Both the position numbers and the translations under genes were made by a program. The notes below the pieces were generated by a model, which was given only the letters and a program-made list of their open reading frames with translations, made no database searches and was not told where the DNA came from. Below, one piece after another: positions 16,123 through 25,689 of a stretch of 32,352 nt of DNA. The stretch comes from Oceanospirillales bacterium (GTDB lineage Bacteria > Pseudomonadota > Gammaproteobacteria > Pseudomonadales > Balneatricaceae). The stretch covers positions 1-32,352 of the forward strand of contig JAAEYW010000037.1 in assembly GCA_018223185.1 (NCBI GenBank). The letters run 5' to 3'. Every line of letters begins with the position of its first letter. The stretch's first letter is position 1.

Positions 16123-18920
16123 CAGTTCCGCTCCTCCATATATCGCCAGCTGGAACGACCTGTTGTATCGGGCCCTCTCTGCCGCTTATCCGTGTCATCC
16201 GGTACGGGTTGTTCATCATCGTTACCGATGCTGATTATCTGATCCTCACCATCCCCCATTAAGATCAGATCTCCGCTGCCATTTCCCCGCTGCTGTCCTG
16301 AAGCATTTATCTTATCGTCATTAGCATCAGTGACCTTATCATCATCGTCGTATTTACCATCGCGGTTATTATCAATAGTGGCATAAACGAAGCGACTACC
16401 TGAGCTCTTATCCAACTCCATACTCCAGCCGTTTGCACCCGCCTGACAGGGGTCTGATTTATAGGTGCGAGTGGAAAACAACACCCGATGACCCCTGAGA
16501 ACCGGCGGATTAAGTACCCGCTCACCCAACTGCAACCAGCCTCCGCTGCCATCGGGTATGTTCAGATCTATAAACCATCCAGCCTGACTATTTATTAACT
16601 GATTATTTGTGGTCAGACGCAGATTTCGGGTTATACCGCTAAAATCATAGCGGCCCTGATAATAGGTTTCCTGCTGCAACAACTGCGACCGCCCACCGGT
16701 TACTTCAGAACCCTTATCGACTACACCATAAAACGTTTGCACACTCGTATCCGACTTATCTGCCAATTCAAAATCTTTGCCGGTACCAAAAAAAACCATG
16801 TTACGTCCCTGCGAGTCTTCAGATACCGCCAGCCGGGAAGTCACCGACTGCATATCTCCGACGGAACAGGGACTGCTCAGCACTGAACGGCGACAGGCCT
16901 GAAACAGTTTGTAAGCCAGTCGCCAGTTAGCCGGATCATGACCTGACAGATCAAACTTCCAGACATTGCCATACAGATCACCACCGTAAATAACATCGAC
17001 TGTAGAGCCATCATTACTCACCGGAGCCAGAGTAGACATACCATTAGGCCTGTTCAGATCCGCTGGCGCTTCATCAAATCCGGTATTAGTTGAAAGCTTG
17101 ATCACCGTCTGACCCGTCGCCAGATCAACCAGATAGATCACAGCATCCCCGGATGTACTCCTGCTGCCATCGGCTTCACTCGCGTTATAACCATTGCCAA
17201 AAACAACATACCAGTTACCGTCATTCAGTTTGACAATGGCCGGGCGGGCATAGCTATACCCCATATCTGCATCATCACTATCGCTAAACTCCCAATGGAA
17301 AATTTTGCCAGCATCAGCTTCACTAAACTGATCCGGATCGGTTACATCCAATACATAAACCCCCTGCCCCCCGCCGTTAAGACCTCCCGCAAGCATGGTA
17401 TGCCACTGGCCATTTATATAAACATCCTGCACTGTCGGCGTGCCATCCACATAGTACTGGTGCTGATAGTCGGTATGAGCGAGGTATTGAAGTTCAGGCA
17501 GCAGAACGGAGGGAATATAAGCCAGCACCTCCTGCCCATCTGAGGCCCGGAAACCATGCAACATACCGTCATTGGCACCGACATAGATGATCGGATCACG
17601 ATCGGCGTGGGCTTGTTTAAACACCCGGTAAGAGGAGGTGCTGGCGAAATTCTGAGGCGGACCGACATAGATCGGGGCCGAATGAACAATATCACCCAGC
17701 AAATTCTGACGACTACGATAACCGGCCGTATCGGCTCCGCGAAGATATTCAACCAGCGAGGGTCTGTTATTAAATAACGCCTCCTGTTCGCTGACTAAAA
17801 AACTATGCCAACGAAATCCGACCCCTGCTGATCCCCGGTTTGTAATAATCACCCGACTCTCTGCATTCGGTATGCCTGATGAAGCATCCCAAATCGGGGT
17901 ATCGCTGACGTCGAGACGACCGGTCTGCGCACTGACCGCAGTCCTGAAAGCGGATAACTCTCCGCTCCATTGCGCGGTATCGTAACTGGCCTGATAAATA
18001 TTCAGGCCCTGGCTGAGAAACCCACTGTTCGCACTCAGCTGTGTATCACTGAATACTTTTCTGCTGATATCAGCAAACACCTTTTGCATCGAAGCCAGCA
18101 ACTCAGTTTCATCACCTGCTGTGAAATACTGACCATGGCCTTTAACAGCAGCATCATTAAGCATGGGAAAGTTGATATCAAAACCGATCGTATAGGTATG
18201 CATATTCTGCATCCCGGATAGATCACTCATATCTGTATCCCAGGCGAAACTGGCCAGATCATCGAGGTAATACCACTCATCCGGAGTCGCGTCATAAGAC
18301 TGCCCCATACTGTCTATCAGAGTTTTACTGTCATCATCCCCGATATCCCAGTTCGGCAGATTATCTCCTGCATCAGTATCACTGAGGTCACTGAAATCAC
18401 CATCCCTGCGTGGCTTCCCATCCGTAATCACAATGGTGAAGTTTTTTTGGCACTGTGAGGTAACAGGAGAGGTGTAGTTACCGGACGTGTGAGAAAAATG
18501 CCCGTTCATCCCTCTGAAATAGCGGGTCACCTCATAATACGCCTCAGCGATGGGCGTCCAGTTATCCGCTTGATAGCCATTTAACGTTGTTAGCAGGTCG
18601 GCCTGAGGACTACCGCAGACCTGGTCTATATTACCGCCCTGTTCGAAGTTGAAGCTCGCCAGCCCCAACTGCATACTGAAACCGGACTCAATAACGGCCT
18701 TTGCCGCAGCTTTCGCCTGCTCTATTTTTGTCTTTCCAGCGGTCTGCCTCCCGGGAGGATCATTCATACTTTTCGAAGTATCCATCAGAATCATTACATT
18801 CGGTTCTGCCATTTCTGCCACACCGACAGGTATATTACTGATGGCATATTCAGCAGCAGAGACCGGTCCGCTGCAAACAGCGATCAGATAAATCGCCTTT
18901 AACATCCCTGTTTTATTCAT
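16122..18920 (-). CDS. pilY1: PilY1, pilus tip adhesin / mechanosensor
   Basis: A 932-residue secreted protein. The signal peptide is cut after about residue 22 (PVSAA). A von Willebrand A-like domain follows with MIDAS motif DTSKS (47-51). The C-terminal half is the Neisseria_PilC / PilY1 beta-propeller, with IIYVGANDGMLHGFRASDG, GLNGGGQGVYVLDVTDP, YVVFGNGYN and IYGGDLYGNVWKFDL. Near the end, residues 850-858 (DNNRDGKYD) form a DxNxDGxxD loop, and the tail is rich in Asp. PilY1 sits on the pilus tip, helps pilus extension and is required for surface sensing. It is within set A: 5 bases after pilX and coupled to pilE. Shorter than the P. aeruginosa protein (about 1160). Confidence 0.93.
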   Translation of the reverse strand: MNKTGMLKAIYLIAVCSGPVSAAEYAISNIPVGVAEMAEPNVMILMDTSKSMNDPPGRQTAGKTKIEQAKAAAKAVIESGFSMQLGLASFNFEQGGNIDQVCGSPQADLLTTLNGYQADNWTPIAEAYYEVTRYFRGMNGHFSHTSGNYTSPVTSQCQKNFTIVITDGKPRRDGDFSDLSDTDAGDNLPNWDIGDDDSKTLIDSMGQSYDATPDEWYYLDDLASFAWDTDMSDLSGMQNMHTYTIGFDINFPMLNDAAVKGHGQYFTAGDETELLASMQKVFADISRKVFSDTQLSANSGFLSQGLNIYQASYDTAQWSGELSAFRTAVSAQTGRLDVSDTPIWDASSGIPNAESRVIITNRGSAGVGFRWHSFLVSEQEALFNNRPSLVEYLRGADTAGYRSRQNLLGDIVHSAPIYVGPPQNFASTSSYRVFKQAHADRDPIIYVGANDGMLHGFRASDGQEVLAYIPSVLLPELQYLAHTDYQHQYYVDGTPTVQDVYINGQWHTMLAGGLNGGGQGVYVLDVTDPDQFSEADAGKIFHWEFSDSDDADMGYSYARPAIVKLNDGNWYVVFGNGYNASEADGSRSTSGDAVIYLVDLATGQTVIKLSTNTGFDEAPADLNRPNGMSTLAPVSNDGSTVDVIYGGDLYGNVWKFDLSGHDPANWRLAYKLFQACRRSVLSSPCSVGDMQSVTSRLAVSEDSQGRNMVFFGTGKDFELADKSDTSVQTFYGVVDKGSEVTGGRSQLLQQETYYQGRYDFSGITRNLRLTTNNQLINSQAGWFIDLNIPDGSGGWLQLGERVLNPPVLRGHRVLFSTRTYKSDPCQAGANGWSMELDKSSGSRFVYATIDNNRDGKYDDDDKVTDANDDKINASGQQRGNGSGDLILMGDGEDQIISIGNDDEQPVPDDTDKRQRGPDTTGRSSWRYMEERN

Positions 18921-18925
18921 TCACA

Positions 18926-19498
18926 TTACCTGAAACGCTTTCGATACTCGCTGACAAGCACGACTTCGCTGCTGCCCGTTACACCCGTGCTGCGACCATG
19001 CTGGCGGAACGTTATTACTCCGCTCTCCTGTCCATATGCATAACCTGTGGTTTTATCATCTGGCGAAAAGTCGATGACTTCCAGACTGACCCGGGGTTGC
19101 TCATACACCCTGGCGACATCGGTTGGATTAAAGGTATTGGCGGGCCTGGCTCTGTCAGCCCAGTTATTAACGCTAGAGAGTTGGTTCAATTGATCCTGCA
19201 GCCCAGAACGCTTGCGACTATCGAAGACAAACTCAGTATCACCCGGTCTCCAGCTCTCATAATCTGTGAGTTCCGGTGCAACTTTCAAAGAGGCAAGCCA
19301 CTCTTCTGCATAAAGCAGTGCAGTTTCACTCGCCTCAAACGCCACCGTCTGATCCTGAAGATTAGCAGCCATTCTCGATTGCAAAATATTACTCTGAAGC
19401 GCGGTTGATGCCATCAGCATCATCACCAGAAGCAAAATTAACGCAACCACCAGTATTGCACCCCGCTGAGTTTTACCGATGCCTTTTATAACGATCAT
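18926..19498 (-). CDS. pilX: PilX minor pilin, set A
   Basis: A 190-residue minor pilin. The leader MIVIKGIGKTQRG is cut before A14, and the helix AILVVALILLLVMMLMASTALQS has no Glu at +5, as expected for PilX/GspK proteins, which begin the pilus. The PilX N-terminal family stretch LQSRMAANLQDQTVAFEASETALLYAEEWL follows the helix. The start ATG overlaps the pilW stop by one base (TGATG). Works with PilV, PilW and PilY1 in the tip complex. Confidence 0.88.
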   Translation of the reverse strand: MIVIKGIGKTQRGAILVVALILLLVMMLMASTALQSNILQSRMAANLQDQTVAFEASETALLYAEEWLASLKVAPELTDYESWRPGDTEFVFDSRKRSGLQDQLNQLSSVNNWADRARPANTFNPTDVARVYEQPRVSLEVIDFSPDDKTTGYAYGQESGVITFRQHGRSTGVTGSSEVVLVSEYRKRFR

Positions 19499-20229
19499 CA
19501 GCCCGCTCCTTTTACCACCAGCGCATTCCTTATCAAGACTATTGCTGTATATACCTGATAAAGCCGCCGGTCGGAGGTATCCAGAGTATCAAAGGGCGCA
19601 GGCAGCACCCGGGACCTGTCCGTCACACCACGACCCGAACTTCGCATCAAAAGGTAAAAACGGGCACTGATCACCTTATCCCAGTCCGTAGCAGACATAT
19701 CACTGACTCGGTTATAGCTGTCCACCAACTGATCTGCATCGCTGTCAACGCCATACTCCATAACCAGTCCGGTCACACCTTCAACCAACGGCTGATTATT
19801 TCTGTATAGCGAGGGAATGCCGCCTGAATTGCCAATATAGTAAGTGCGCCCCTCAGAGCTTACTGTCTTAAGGCCCGGAAGATAAACAATCTCACTACCC
19901 ACATTAGCCGGAGTTATGACCAGAGCATTGTCAGAGTGGGAGGTTTCAAAAGCATTGATCTGGCTAACATCATTTTCTACCCCCTCAATCAATATCCCTC
20001 CCGAAACCGTTGCTCCGCTTTGGCGCAGGTCTTTCAGCAGGAGGCTCAATGCATAGCGCCCCCCTTCCTGCACTTCTGCCATAGCATCTTGCATCTGATA
20101 AGTTCTCGCCGAGGCAACAAAAGCCGCCAGCATTGCAGACGTCAGCAGCAAACCAATAACGGTTGAAACCATCAGCTCAACCATAGAGAAACCCGTTTGG
20201 GAACGTTTACGATGAATTACAGGCCGCAT
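19498..20229 (-). CDS. pilW: PilW minor pilin, set A
   Basis: A 243-residue minor pilin. The leader ends KRSQTG, cut before F14, giving FSMVELMVSTVIGLLLTSAMLAAFV with Glu at +5. EVQEGGRYALSLLLKDLRQSG is typical of PilW. Residues 162-170 (DSDADQLVD) match DxDxDxxxD, within the EYGVDSDAD stretch that PilW proteins often carry. Two overlapping starts are possible: GTG at 20232 (GTGA overlap with the pilV stop, 7 bases from GAGG) and ATG at 20229 (TGATG overlap). The ATG is given, but the GTG is nearly as good. Confidence 0.87.
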   Translation of the reverse strand: MRPVIHRKRSQTGFSMVELMVSTVIGLLLTSAMLAAFVASARTYQMQDAMAEVQEGGRYALSLLLKDLRQSGATVSGGILIEGVENDVSQINAFETSHSDNALVITPANVGSEIVYLPGLKTVSSEGRTYYIGNSGGIPSLYRNNQPLVEGVTGLVMEYGVDSDADQLVDSYNRVSDMSATDWDKVISARFYLLMRSSGRGVTDRSRVLPAPFDTLDTSDRRLYQVYTAIVLIRNALVVKGAG

Positions 20230-20750
20230 CACAGATCGACCTCATGCTGATAGTTGGAAAGCCCGTCCCTGTCACGACGGGCATTCCAATGGATAACAAT
20301 CGTGATACGCTGTCCGGTTCGCGTAATTTCAGCGTCACCTTCAGGAAGAGTAGTACTCAGCCAGTTAAGCCAGCCATTCAGATCAGCGTAGGCCAGCTTT
20401 TTACCGCTGTCATGAATACCCTCAGTGGAGAAATCTGACGCTTCCTGACTGAGTGCTAATGAATAATAATCATCCAGCCCGGCCTGCCTGTTGAGCCGTA
20501 TACGGTCAGCCACATCATTGGCTATCGTAATTGCCTGAGTACGCAGATAAGCACTTTGATTCTGCTGTATGCCACGCGCCTGCATCGCCATCATGCCCGA
20601 CAGGCCGATAGCAACAAGCAGTAGCGTCACCAACACTTCAATGAGGGTAGCACCCTGTTCAGAAAAACAGAGGGAAAAACTAACCGGCTCTGAGCGCCAG
20701 ACGTGGCGATCCAAAGCGGCAGAGGGAGATCCACATCCTTGTCTGTTCAT
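20229..20750 (-). CDS. pilV: PilV minor pilin, first gene of set A
   Basis: A 173-residue minor pilin of the PilV family. The cleavage site is G33/A34, giving ATLIEVLVTLLLVAIGLSGMMAMQARGIQQNQSAY with Glu at +5. QTIANDVADRIRLNRQAG-like text (AITIANDVADRIRLNRQAG) is the PilV signature region. The 33-residue leader is much longer than in the other pilins here. No other ATG or GTG precedes the helix, so the start at 20750 stands, although no ordinary Shine-Dalgarno is present. Instead a perfect 7-bp palindrome with GGA in its loop abuts the start codon. First gene of set A, 98 bases after fkpB. Confidence 0.85.
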   Translation of the reverse strand: MNRQGCGSPSAALDRHVWRSEPVSFSLCFSEQGATLIEVLVTLLLVAIGLSGMMAMQARGIQQNQSAYLRTQAITIANDVADRIRLNRQAGLDDYYSLALSQEASDFSTEGIHDSGKKLAYADLNGWLNWLSTTLPEGDAEITRTGQRITIVIHWNARRDRDGLSNYQHEVDL

Positions 20751-20768
20751 TACAACATCCGTGTTGTA
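20751..20768. promoter_or_regulatory. Palindrome abutting the pilV start codon
   Basis: TACAACATCCGTGTTGTA: 7-bp perfect arms around a 4-base centre, ending right at the ATG of pilV. In RNA it would form a hairpin whose loop is CGGA, placing the only Shine-Dalgarno-like GGA in the loop 7 bases from the AUG. In DNA it could be an operator. The inverted repeat is seen; either function is inference. Confidence 0.6.
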
Positions 20769-20792
20769 TTAATGTAGAAACAAGATAGTCAA
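20763..20792 (-). promoter_or_regulatory. Possible sigma70 promoter of pilin set A
   Basis: Minus-strand TTGACT (20792-20787), 18-base spacer, TACAAC (20768-20763). The -10 lies inside the palindrome, so a start here would leave almost no leader and the palindrome would act as DNA. Weak call; transcription from the fkpB side is also possible, since no clear terminator follows fkpB. Confidence 0.35.
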
Positions 20793-20848
20793 ATAAAATG
20801 AAATGTGCCAGTTATCTGCAGATTTTCTTAATCCGGAGCAATATCCGA

Positions 20849-21304
20849 TTATTCAACCGACACAATCTTAACTTCAAACTTAAGGTTTTTACCCGCCAGC
20901 GGGTGGTTAAAATCGACCGTCACCATCCTCTCATCAAACTCAGCCACCATACCGGGCAACTCGCCATCAGATGCATCAGCAAAAGAGATAACCAAACCTT
21001 TTTCTAGCGCCATATCACCAAACTGTTTGCGGGGGATGCGCTGCATATTATTCGGGTTGGACATACCGAAACCCTGTTCAGGCAGTATATCGATCACCGC
21101 CTCATCACCGGCCTGCATACCTAACAAAGCACTCTCAAAGCCATCAAGCAACTGGCCATCACCCACCACAAAAGTGGCCGGCTTTCCTTCAAAATTAGAA
21201 TCAACTACCTGACCATTTTCAAGCTTAATAGCGAAATGGAGGGTTACCTTAGCATCGGGAACGATTGTCTGTTGTGCCGTCTCTTGTGAAGTAAATTCTG
21301 ACAT
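20849..21304 (-). CDS. fkpB: FkpB/SlpA, FKBP-type peptidyl-prolyl isomerase
   Basis: A 151-residue cytosolic prolyl isomerase and chaperone of the SlpA group. It has the split FKBP fold: VTLHFAIKLENGQVVDSNF, then GQLLDGFESALLGMQAGDEAVIDILPEQGFGM and an inserted flap domain (about 75-120), returning with VDFNHPLAGKNLKFEVKIVSVE. It lies 12 bases after lspA, the usual ileS-lspA-fkpB order. In many gammaproteobacteria ispH follows next; here the pilin set follows instead. Confidence 0.93.
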   Translation of the reverse strand: MSEFTSQETAQQTIVPDAKVTLHFAIKLENGQVVDSNFEGKPATFVVGDGQLLDGFESALLGMQAGDEAVIDILPEQGFGMSNPNNMQRIPRKQFGDMALEKGLVISFADASDGELPGMVAEFDERMVTVDFNHPLAGKNLKFEVKIVSVE

Positions 21305-21316
21305 AAATGCAGACCT

Positions 21317-21811
21317 TTATTTGGATTTATGACTGGTTTCAGAGAACCATAACATATCGATAATCAGCATGCCCGCACCGATGGTTATAGCCGTATCCGC
21401 CAGATTGAACGCCGGAAAGTAATACCCTTTATAGTGCAGTGAAATAAAGTCGATCACATATCCATGCACCACCCGGTCATACAAATTCCCCACCGCACCT
21501 GCCAGCACCAGTGCCAGACCAATGCCCAGCCAGCGCTTCTGATATGGGGTACGGGCCATCCAAACCAGAAGAACTGTGCTGACAACAATTGCAATCAGGG
21601 CAAAAAACCAGCGCTGCCAGCCTCCGGCCTGGGCCAGAAAGCTGAATGCAGCACCGGTATTATGCAGCAACGTCAGGTCAAATACCGGCAATTGAGGATG
21701 CGGAACACCATAAGGTAGTAACGTGCTGGCCTGATACTTGGTAAACAGATCCAGCGCGATAACCACCACGACCAGCCAGAGCCAGGACAGTGCAGTACGG
21801 GGCTTTTCCAT
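21317..21811 (-). CDS. lspA: LspA, lipoprotein signal peptidase II
   Basis: Inner-membrane aspartyl protease that removes signal peptides of prolipoproteins such as BamD in this window. A 164-residue protein with four membrane helices. The catalytic motifs are NTGAAFS, GNLYDR (first Asp) and FNLADTAI (second Asp). The open frame reaches 21850 inside ileS, but the ATG at 21811 has an AAGGTGAG Shine-Dalgarno and gives the usual N-terminus MEKPRTALSWLWLV, 10 bases after the ileS stop. Confidence 0.95.
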   Translation of the reverse strand: MEKPRTALSWLWLVVVVIALDLFTKYQASTLLPYGVPHPQLPVFDLTLLHNTGAAFSFLAQAGGWQRWFFALIAIVVSTVLLVWMARTPYQKRWLGIGLALVLAGAVGNLYDRVVHGYVIDFISLHYKGYYFPAFNLADTAITIGAGMLIIDMLWFSETSHKSK

Positions 21812-21821
21812 AAAGCTCACC

Positions 21822-24626
21822 TTATGCAAAGCGGCGCTGTTCACCATCACCGGCGACGTTATCTACGCAACGCTCGCAGAGATCTTCATGCTCAGCGTGG
21901 TTGCCAACATCTTCACGGTGATGCCAACAGCGACCACACTTCGCCTGCCCACTCTTCACCACGGATACGCTCAGACCTTCCAGCTCGGTTGCAACGGCAT
22001 CGGTCGCGTCGTCCGCAGAGCGGACAGCCGCTTTAGATGTGATTAGTACAAAGCGCAGTTCATCCTCAAGTTTTTCCAGCTGAGTCTTCAACTCAGGAAC
22101 ACAGTACAAAGTCACCTCAGCTTCAAGGCTGCCACCGATATGACCGGCGTTACGCTGATTCTCAAGCTCTTTGTTAACGGCAGTCTTCACCGCCAGTATC
22201 TGCTGCCAGTAATCACGCCCCAGATCTGCAGCGTCATCCAGCTTCGCCAGATCGGTGTACCAGGTTGCCAGCTGTACAGATTCAACGCGCTCACCAGGCA
22301 GTTCACTCCAGATCTCGTCTGCAGTAAAGCTGAGGATTGGCGCGATCCAGCGAACCATCGCTTCGACAATATGGTAAAGAGCGCTCTGACAAGAACGACG
22401 GGCAACAGAATCCCCTTTAGCGGTGTACTGGCGATCCTTGATAATATCCAGATAGAAGCCACCCAGATCCAGTGAACAGAAATGGGAAATCTTCTGATAG
22501 ACCTGCAGCATCTGATACTGATCATAATGACCGGTCAGCTCATCCTGAAGACGGGCAGCACGATCCACTGCCCAGCGATCCAGCGCCACCATATCCGCAG
22601 AAGCCACCATATCGGTTTGCGGATTAAAACCTTCCAGGTTGGCCAGCAGGAAGCGGGCGGTGTTACGAATCCGACGGTAGGCATCAGCGGTCCGCTTAAG
22701 AATTTCATCTGAGACCGTCATCTCAGAGCTGAAATCCGTTGAAGCGACCCACAGACGTAAAATATCAGCACCGTATTTATTCATCACCTCTTGCGGAGAG
22801 ACCACGTTACCCACCGACTTCGACATCTTCCGGCCATCACCATCGACGGTAAAGCCGTGAGTCAGCACCTGCTTGTATGGTGCACACCCCTTGATGGCAA
22901 TACTGGTCTTCAGTGACGACTGGAACCAGCCGCGATGCTGGTCAGAACCTTCCAGATACATATCTGCAGGAAACTGCAGGCCCTCTGTCCGGTCAAGTAC
23001 GGAGTAATGAGTCACACCGGAGTCAAACCAGACATCCAAGGTATCCAGCACTTTTTCATACTGATCCGCTTCATCACCCAGCAGTTCAGCAGCATCGAGA
23101 TCAAACCAGGCATCAATACCGGTTTTTGCAACTCTCAGCGCGACCTCTTCGATCAGGCGCGGGGTTTCAGGATGCAGTTCAGCCGTCGTCTTATTCACAA
23201 ACAGGGCGATCGGCACACCCCAGGTCCGCTGACGGGAAATACACCAGTCAGGGCTCTGCTCTACCATCGATTCAATACGGTTCTGGCCCCAGCCCGGGAA
23301 CCACTCAACCTGCTTGATCGCCTCAAGCGCGTCTCGCTTCAGGCCTTGCTTTTCCATGCTGATAAACCACTGTGGCGTAGCGCGATAGATCAGTGGTGTT
23401 TTGGTCCGCCAGCAGTGTGGATAACTATGGCTGAAGTGTTTTTTCAGAATCAGGCGGTCATTGGCTTCCAGCGCCGCCACAATGGCGTCTTCTACTTTGT
23501 AAACATGCTGTCCGGCAAATTCACCGGCATTCGCAGTGTAAACACCATCAGGGCCAACCAGGTTCAGGGTTCCGATACCGTAAACGCGTCCAACATTAAA
23601 GTCTTCCACACCATGGTCAGGAGCAGTATGTACTGCACCAGTACCCGCATCAGTGGTGACATGATCCCCCAGAATAACCGGCACTTGCTTGTCATAGAAC
23701 GGATGCTGCAGTTGCTGATGCTCCAGCGCCTCACCCTTACAGCGGCCAACGATCTTGTACTCTTCAATTCCGTAACGCTGCAGAGCATCTTCGACCAGCG
23801 CCTCAGCGATGAGCAGTCGCTCACCTCCAGTCTGTACCAGCACATAATCCAGCTCAGCATTGAGTGATACCGCCTGGTTAGCAGGCAGTGTCCAGGGGGT
23901 TGTGGTCCAGATAACCACACTGGCCTCTCCCTCTCCAGACAGATCCTCAAAGCAGCTGAGGAATGCATCCTGGTCTACCGGTGCAAAACGCACATCGATT
24001 GCCAGTGAGGTTTTATCCTGATATTCCACTTCCGCTTCTGCCAGGGCAGAACTACCCACCACGCTCCAGTACACCGGTTTGTAGCCTTTCACCAGGTGAC
24101 CGTTTTCGGCGATCTTACCCAGTGCACGGATAATGTTGGCTTCGGTTTCAAAATTCATGGTCAGATAGGGGTTTTCCCAGTCGCCCAGGACTCCCAGACG
24201 GATAAAGTCTTTCTTCTGACCTTCCACCTGACGAGAAGCGTACTCACGGCACTTTTTACGGAAATCACCGTAGGAAACTTTCACACCGGCTTTGCCGATC
24301 TTTTTCTCAACATTGTGCTCAATCGGCAGACCATGGCAGTCCCAGCCCGGGACATAAGGGGCATCAAAACCAGCCATAGTGCGGGATTTAACGATTATAT
24401 CCTTCAGAATTTTATTAACCGCATGACCGATATGGATATCGCCATTCGCATAGGGAGGGCCATCATGCAGAATAAATTTCTCACGACCTGCGCTGACTTC
24501 ACGAATCTTCTGGTACAGATCCATCTTCTGCCACTGTTTCAGCATCTGAGGCTCTTTCTGAGCCAGATTGCCGCGCATCGGGAACTTAGTGTTTGGTAAG
24601 TTCAGGGTCGGTTTATAATCGGTCAT
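21822..24626 (-). CDS. ileS: IleS, isoleucyl-tRNA synthetase
   Basis: Class I synthetase, 934 residues, very close to the E. coli length (938). The HIGH motif is at 65-68 (NGDIHIGHA), the KMSKS loop is near residue 600 ([11 protein letters not shown]), and the CP1 editing domain lies between ([14 protein letters not shown], then [10 protein letters not shown]). The C-terminal zinc-binding site is [12 protein letters not shown]...LCERC. It is in the bacterial ileS1 form. Order ribF-ileS-lspA-fkpB, with 37 bases to ribF. Confidence 0.97.
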   Translation of the reverse strand: MTDYKPTLNLPNTKFPMRGNLAQKEPQMLKQWQKMDLYQKIREVSAGREKFILHDGPPYANGDIHIGHAVNKILKDIIVKSRTMAGFDAPYVPGWDCHGLPIEHNVEKKIGKAGVKVSYGDFRKKCREYASRQVEGQKKDFIRLGVLGDWENPYLTMNFETEANIIRALGKIAENGHLVKGYKPVYWSVVGSSALAEAEVEYQDKTSLAIDVRFAPVDQDAFLSCFEDLSGEGEASVVIWTTTPWTLPANQAVSLNAELDYVLVQTGGERLLIAEALVEDALQRYGIEEYKIVGRCKGEALEHQQLQHPFYDKQVPVILGDHVTTDAGTGAVHTAPDHGVEDFNVGRVYGIGTLNLVGPDGVYTANAGEFAGQHVYKVEDAIVAALEANDRLILKKHFSHSYPHCWRTKTPLIYRATPQWFISMEKQGLKRDALEAIKQVEWFPGWGQNRIESMVEQSPDWCISRQRTWGVPIALFVNKTTAELHPETPRLIEEVALRVAKTGIDAWFDLDAAELLGDEADQYEKVLDTLDVWFDSGVTHYSVLDRTEGLQFPADMYLEGSDQHRGWFQSSLKTSIAIKGCAPYKQVLTHGFTVDGDGRKMSKSVGNVVSPQEVMNKYGADILRLWVASTDFSSEMTVSDEILKRTADAYRRIRNTARFLLANLEGFNPQTDMVASADMVALDRWAVDRAARLQDELTGHYDQYQMLQVYQKISHFCSLDLGGFYLDIIKDRQYTAKGDSVARRSCQSALYHIVEAMVRWIAPILSFTADEIWSELPGERVESVQLATWYTDLAKLDDAADLGRDYWQQILAVKTAVNKELENQRNAGHIGGSLEAEVTLYCVPELKTQLEKLEDELRFVLITSKAAVRSADDATDAVATELEGLSVSVVKSGQAKCGRCWHHREDVGNHAEHEDLCERCVDNVAGDGEQRRFA

Positions 24627-24663
24627 TGTCGTATCGCTTCTGGATCATCTAATTTGGCCTTGC

Positions 24664-25596
24664 TTACAAGGCACCTGTCAGAAAATAGTTTCTGACCTGT
24701 TTAATATCGTTTTCTATCTGTTCTTTCAGTTTTTCAAGCCCTTCAAACTTCTTTTCAGGACGAATAAAAGCTTTAAATTCCACACTCAGCAGCTGACCGT
24801 AAAGATCACTGTTCAGATCAAACAAGTGCGCTTCCAGCACCGGCTGCTTGCCATTTACCGTCGGACGCATGCCAACATTGGCCACCCCTTCAGCGGACAG
24901 GTTTTTACCTGTCACCGTCACTGCATAGACACCATTCAGCGGACAGGGGAAACGATGCATCCGTACATTCGCCGTGGGTACTCCGATGGTGCGCCCTAAA
25001 TGCTGCCCATGCATAACACGTCCGGTCACCCTGTAGGGCCGGCCTAACAGTCGTTCTGCTAAAGCCAGATCATTGTTCTGCAGTGCCGTCCGGATCCGGG
25101 AACTGCTGACCCGCTCCCCGTCCACATCGAAGGTTTCAGTGTTAACCACACTGAAACCGTAACGTTCACCGCTATGGCGCAGCAAGTTGTAGTCGCCACT
25201 ACGATCACACCCAAAACGGAAGTCATCACCAACAACAAAATGCCTGACCGCCAACCCCTTCAATAATAACTCATCGACAAACTGATCCGCACTCATCGTG
25301 CGCAGACGCTCATTGAAGGTCAGGCAGAGCACCCGGTCCACACCATTCGCTTTAAGTAAGCGAACCTTTTCATCAAAGCGGGTCAGCCGGGGCGGCGCCT
25401 GGTTACCGGAAAAAAACTCTCGTGGCTGGGGTTCAAAAATAATCACAACGGCTGGCAGTCCCAGCTCACGCCCTTTGCGAAGCACCTGAGCCAATACCTG
25501 CTGATGACCCAGATGCACGCCATCAAAGTTGCCGATCGTTGCGACACAGCCTTTATGCTTGTCACGCAGATTATGCAGACCCCGAATCAGCTCCAT
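24664..25596 (-). CDS. ribF: RibF, riboflavin kinase / FAD synthetase
   Basis: Bifunctional enzyme, 310 residues, that turns riboflavin into FMN and then FAD. The N-terminal FAD synthetase domain has IGNFDGVHLGH (21-31) and the SSSRIRTAL motif. The C-terminal flavokinase domain (about 185-300) has GRTIGVPTANV, PLNGVYAV and PVLEAHLFD. AGGTGA precedes the ATG. It supplies FAD for ThiO and others. I saw no FMN riboswitch upstream. Confidence 0.96.
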   Translation of the reverse strand: MELIRGLHNLRDKHKGCVATIGNFDGVHLGHQQVLAQVLRKGRELGLPAVVIIFEPQPREFFSGNQAPPRLTRFDEKVRLLKANGVDRVLCLTFNERLRTMSADQFVDELLLKGLAVRHFVVGDDFRFGCDRSGDYNLLRHSGERYGFSVVNTETFDVDGERVSSSRIRTALQNNDLALAERLLGRPYRVTGRVMHGQHLGRTIGVPTANVRMHRFPCPLNGVYAVTVTGKNLSAEGVANVGMRPTVNGKQPVLEAHLFDLNSDLYGQLLSVEFKAFIRPEKKFEGLEKLKEQIENDIKQVRNYFLTGAL

Positions 25597-25689
25597 GTCA
25601 CCTCAGTCTCATCAACAAATAAAAATAAGCGCGAAATTATACCCCACTTACAGTGATATCCGCTATCTGTCGGCGGCAATACTGGCCGA

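Noticed and set aside
20798-20812. A perfect TGGCAC on the minus strand upstream of pilV, like the -24 element of a sigma54 promoter.
   Set aside because: The required GC of the -12 element is absent at the right distance (ATTTT follows), so sigma54 use is not supported.
22935-23867. A 310-residue open frame on the plus strand.
   Set aside because: It lies wholly antisense inside ileS, whose frame is certain. The composition (many His, Gln, Arg, Thr) is that of a shadow frame and I recognise no domain.
25597-25689. Possible FMN riboswitch in front of ribF.
   Set aside because: The gap to murJ is only about 93 bases and shows none of the conserved multi-helix elements of that riboswitch.
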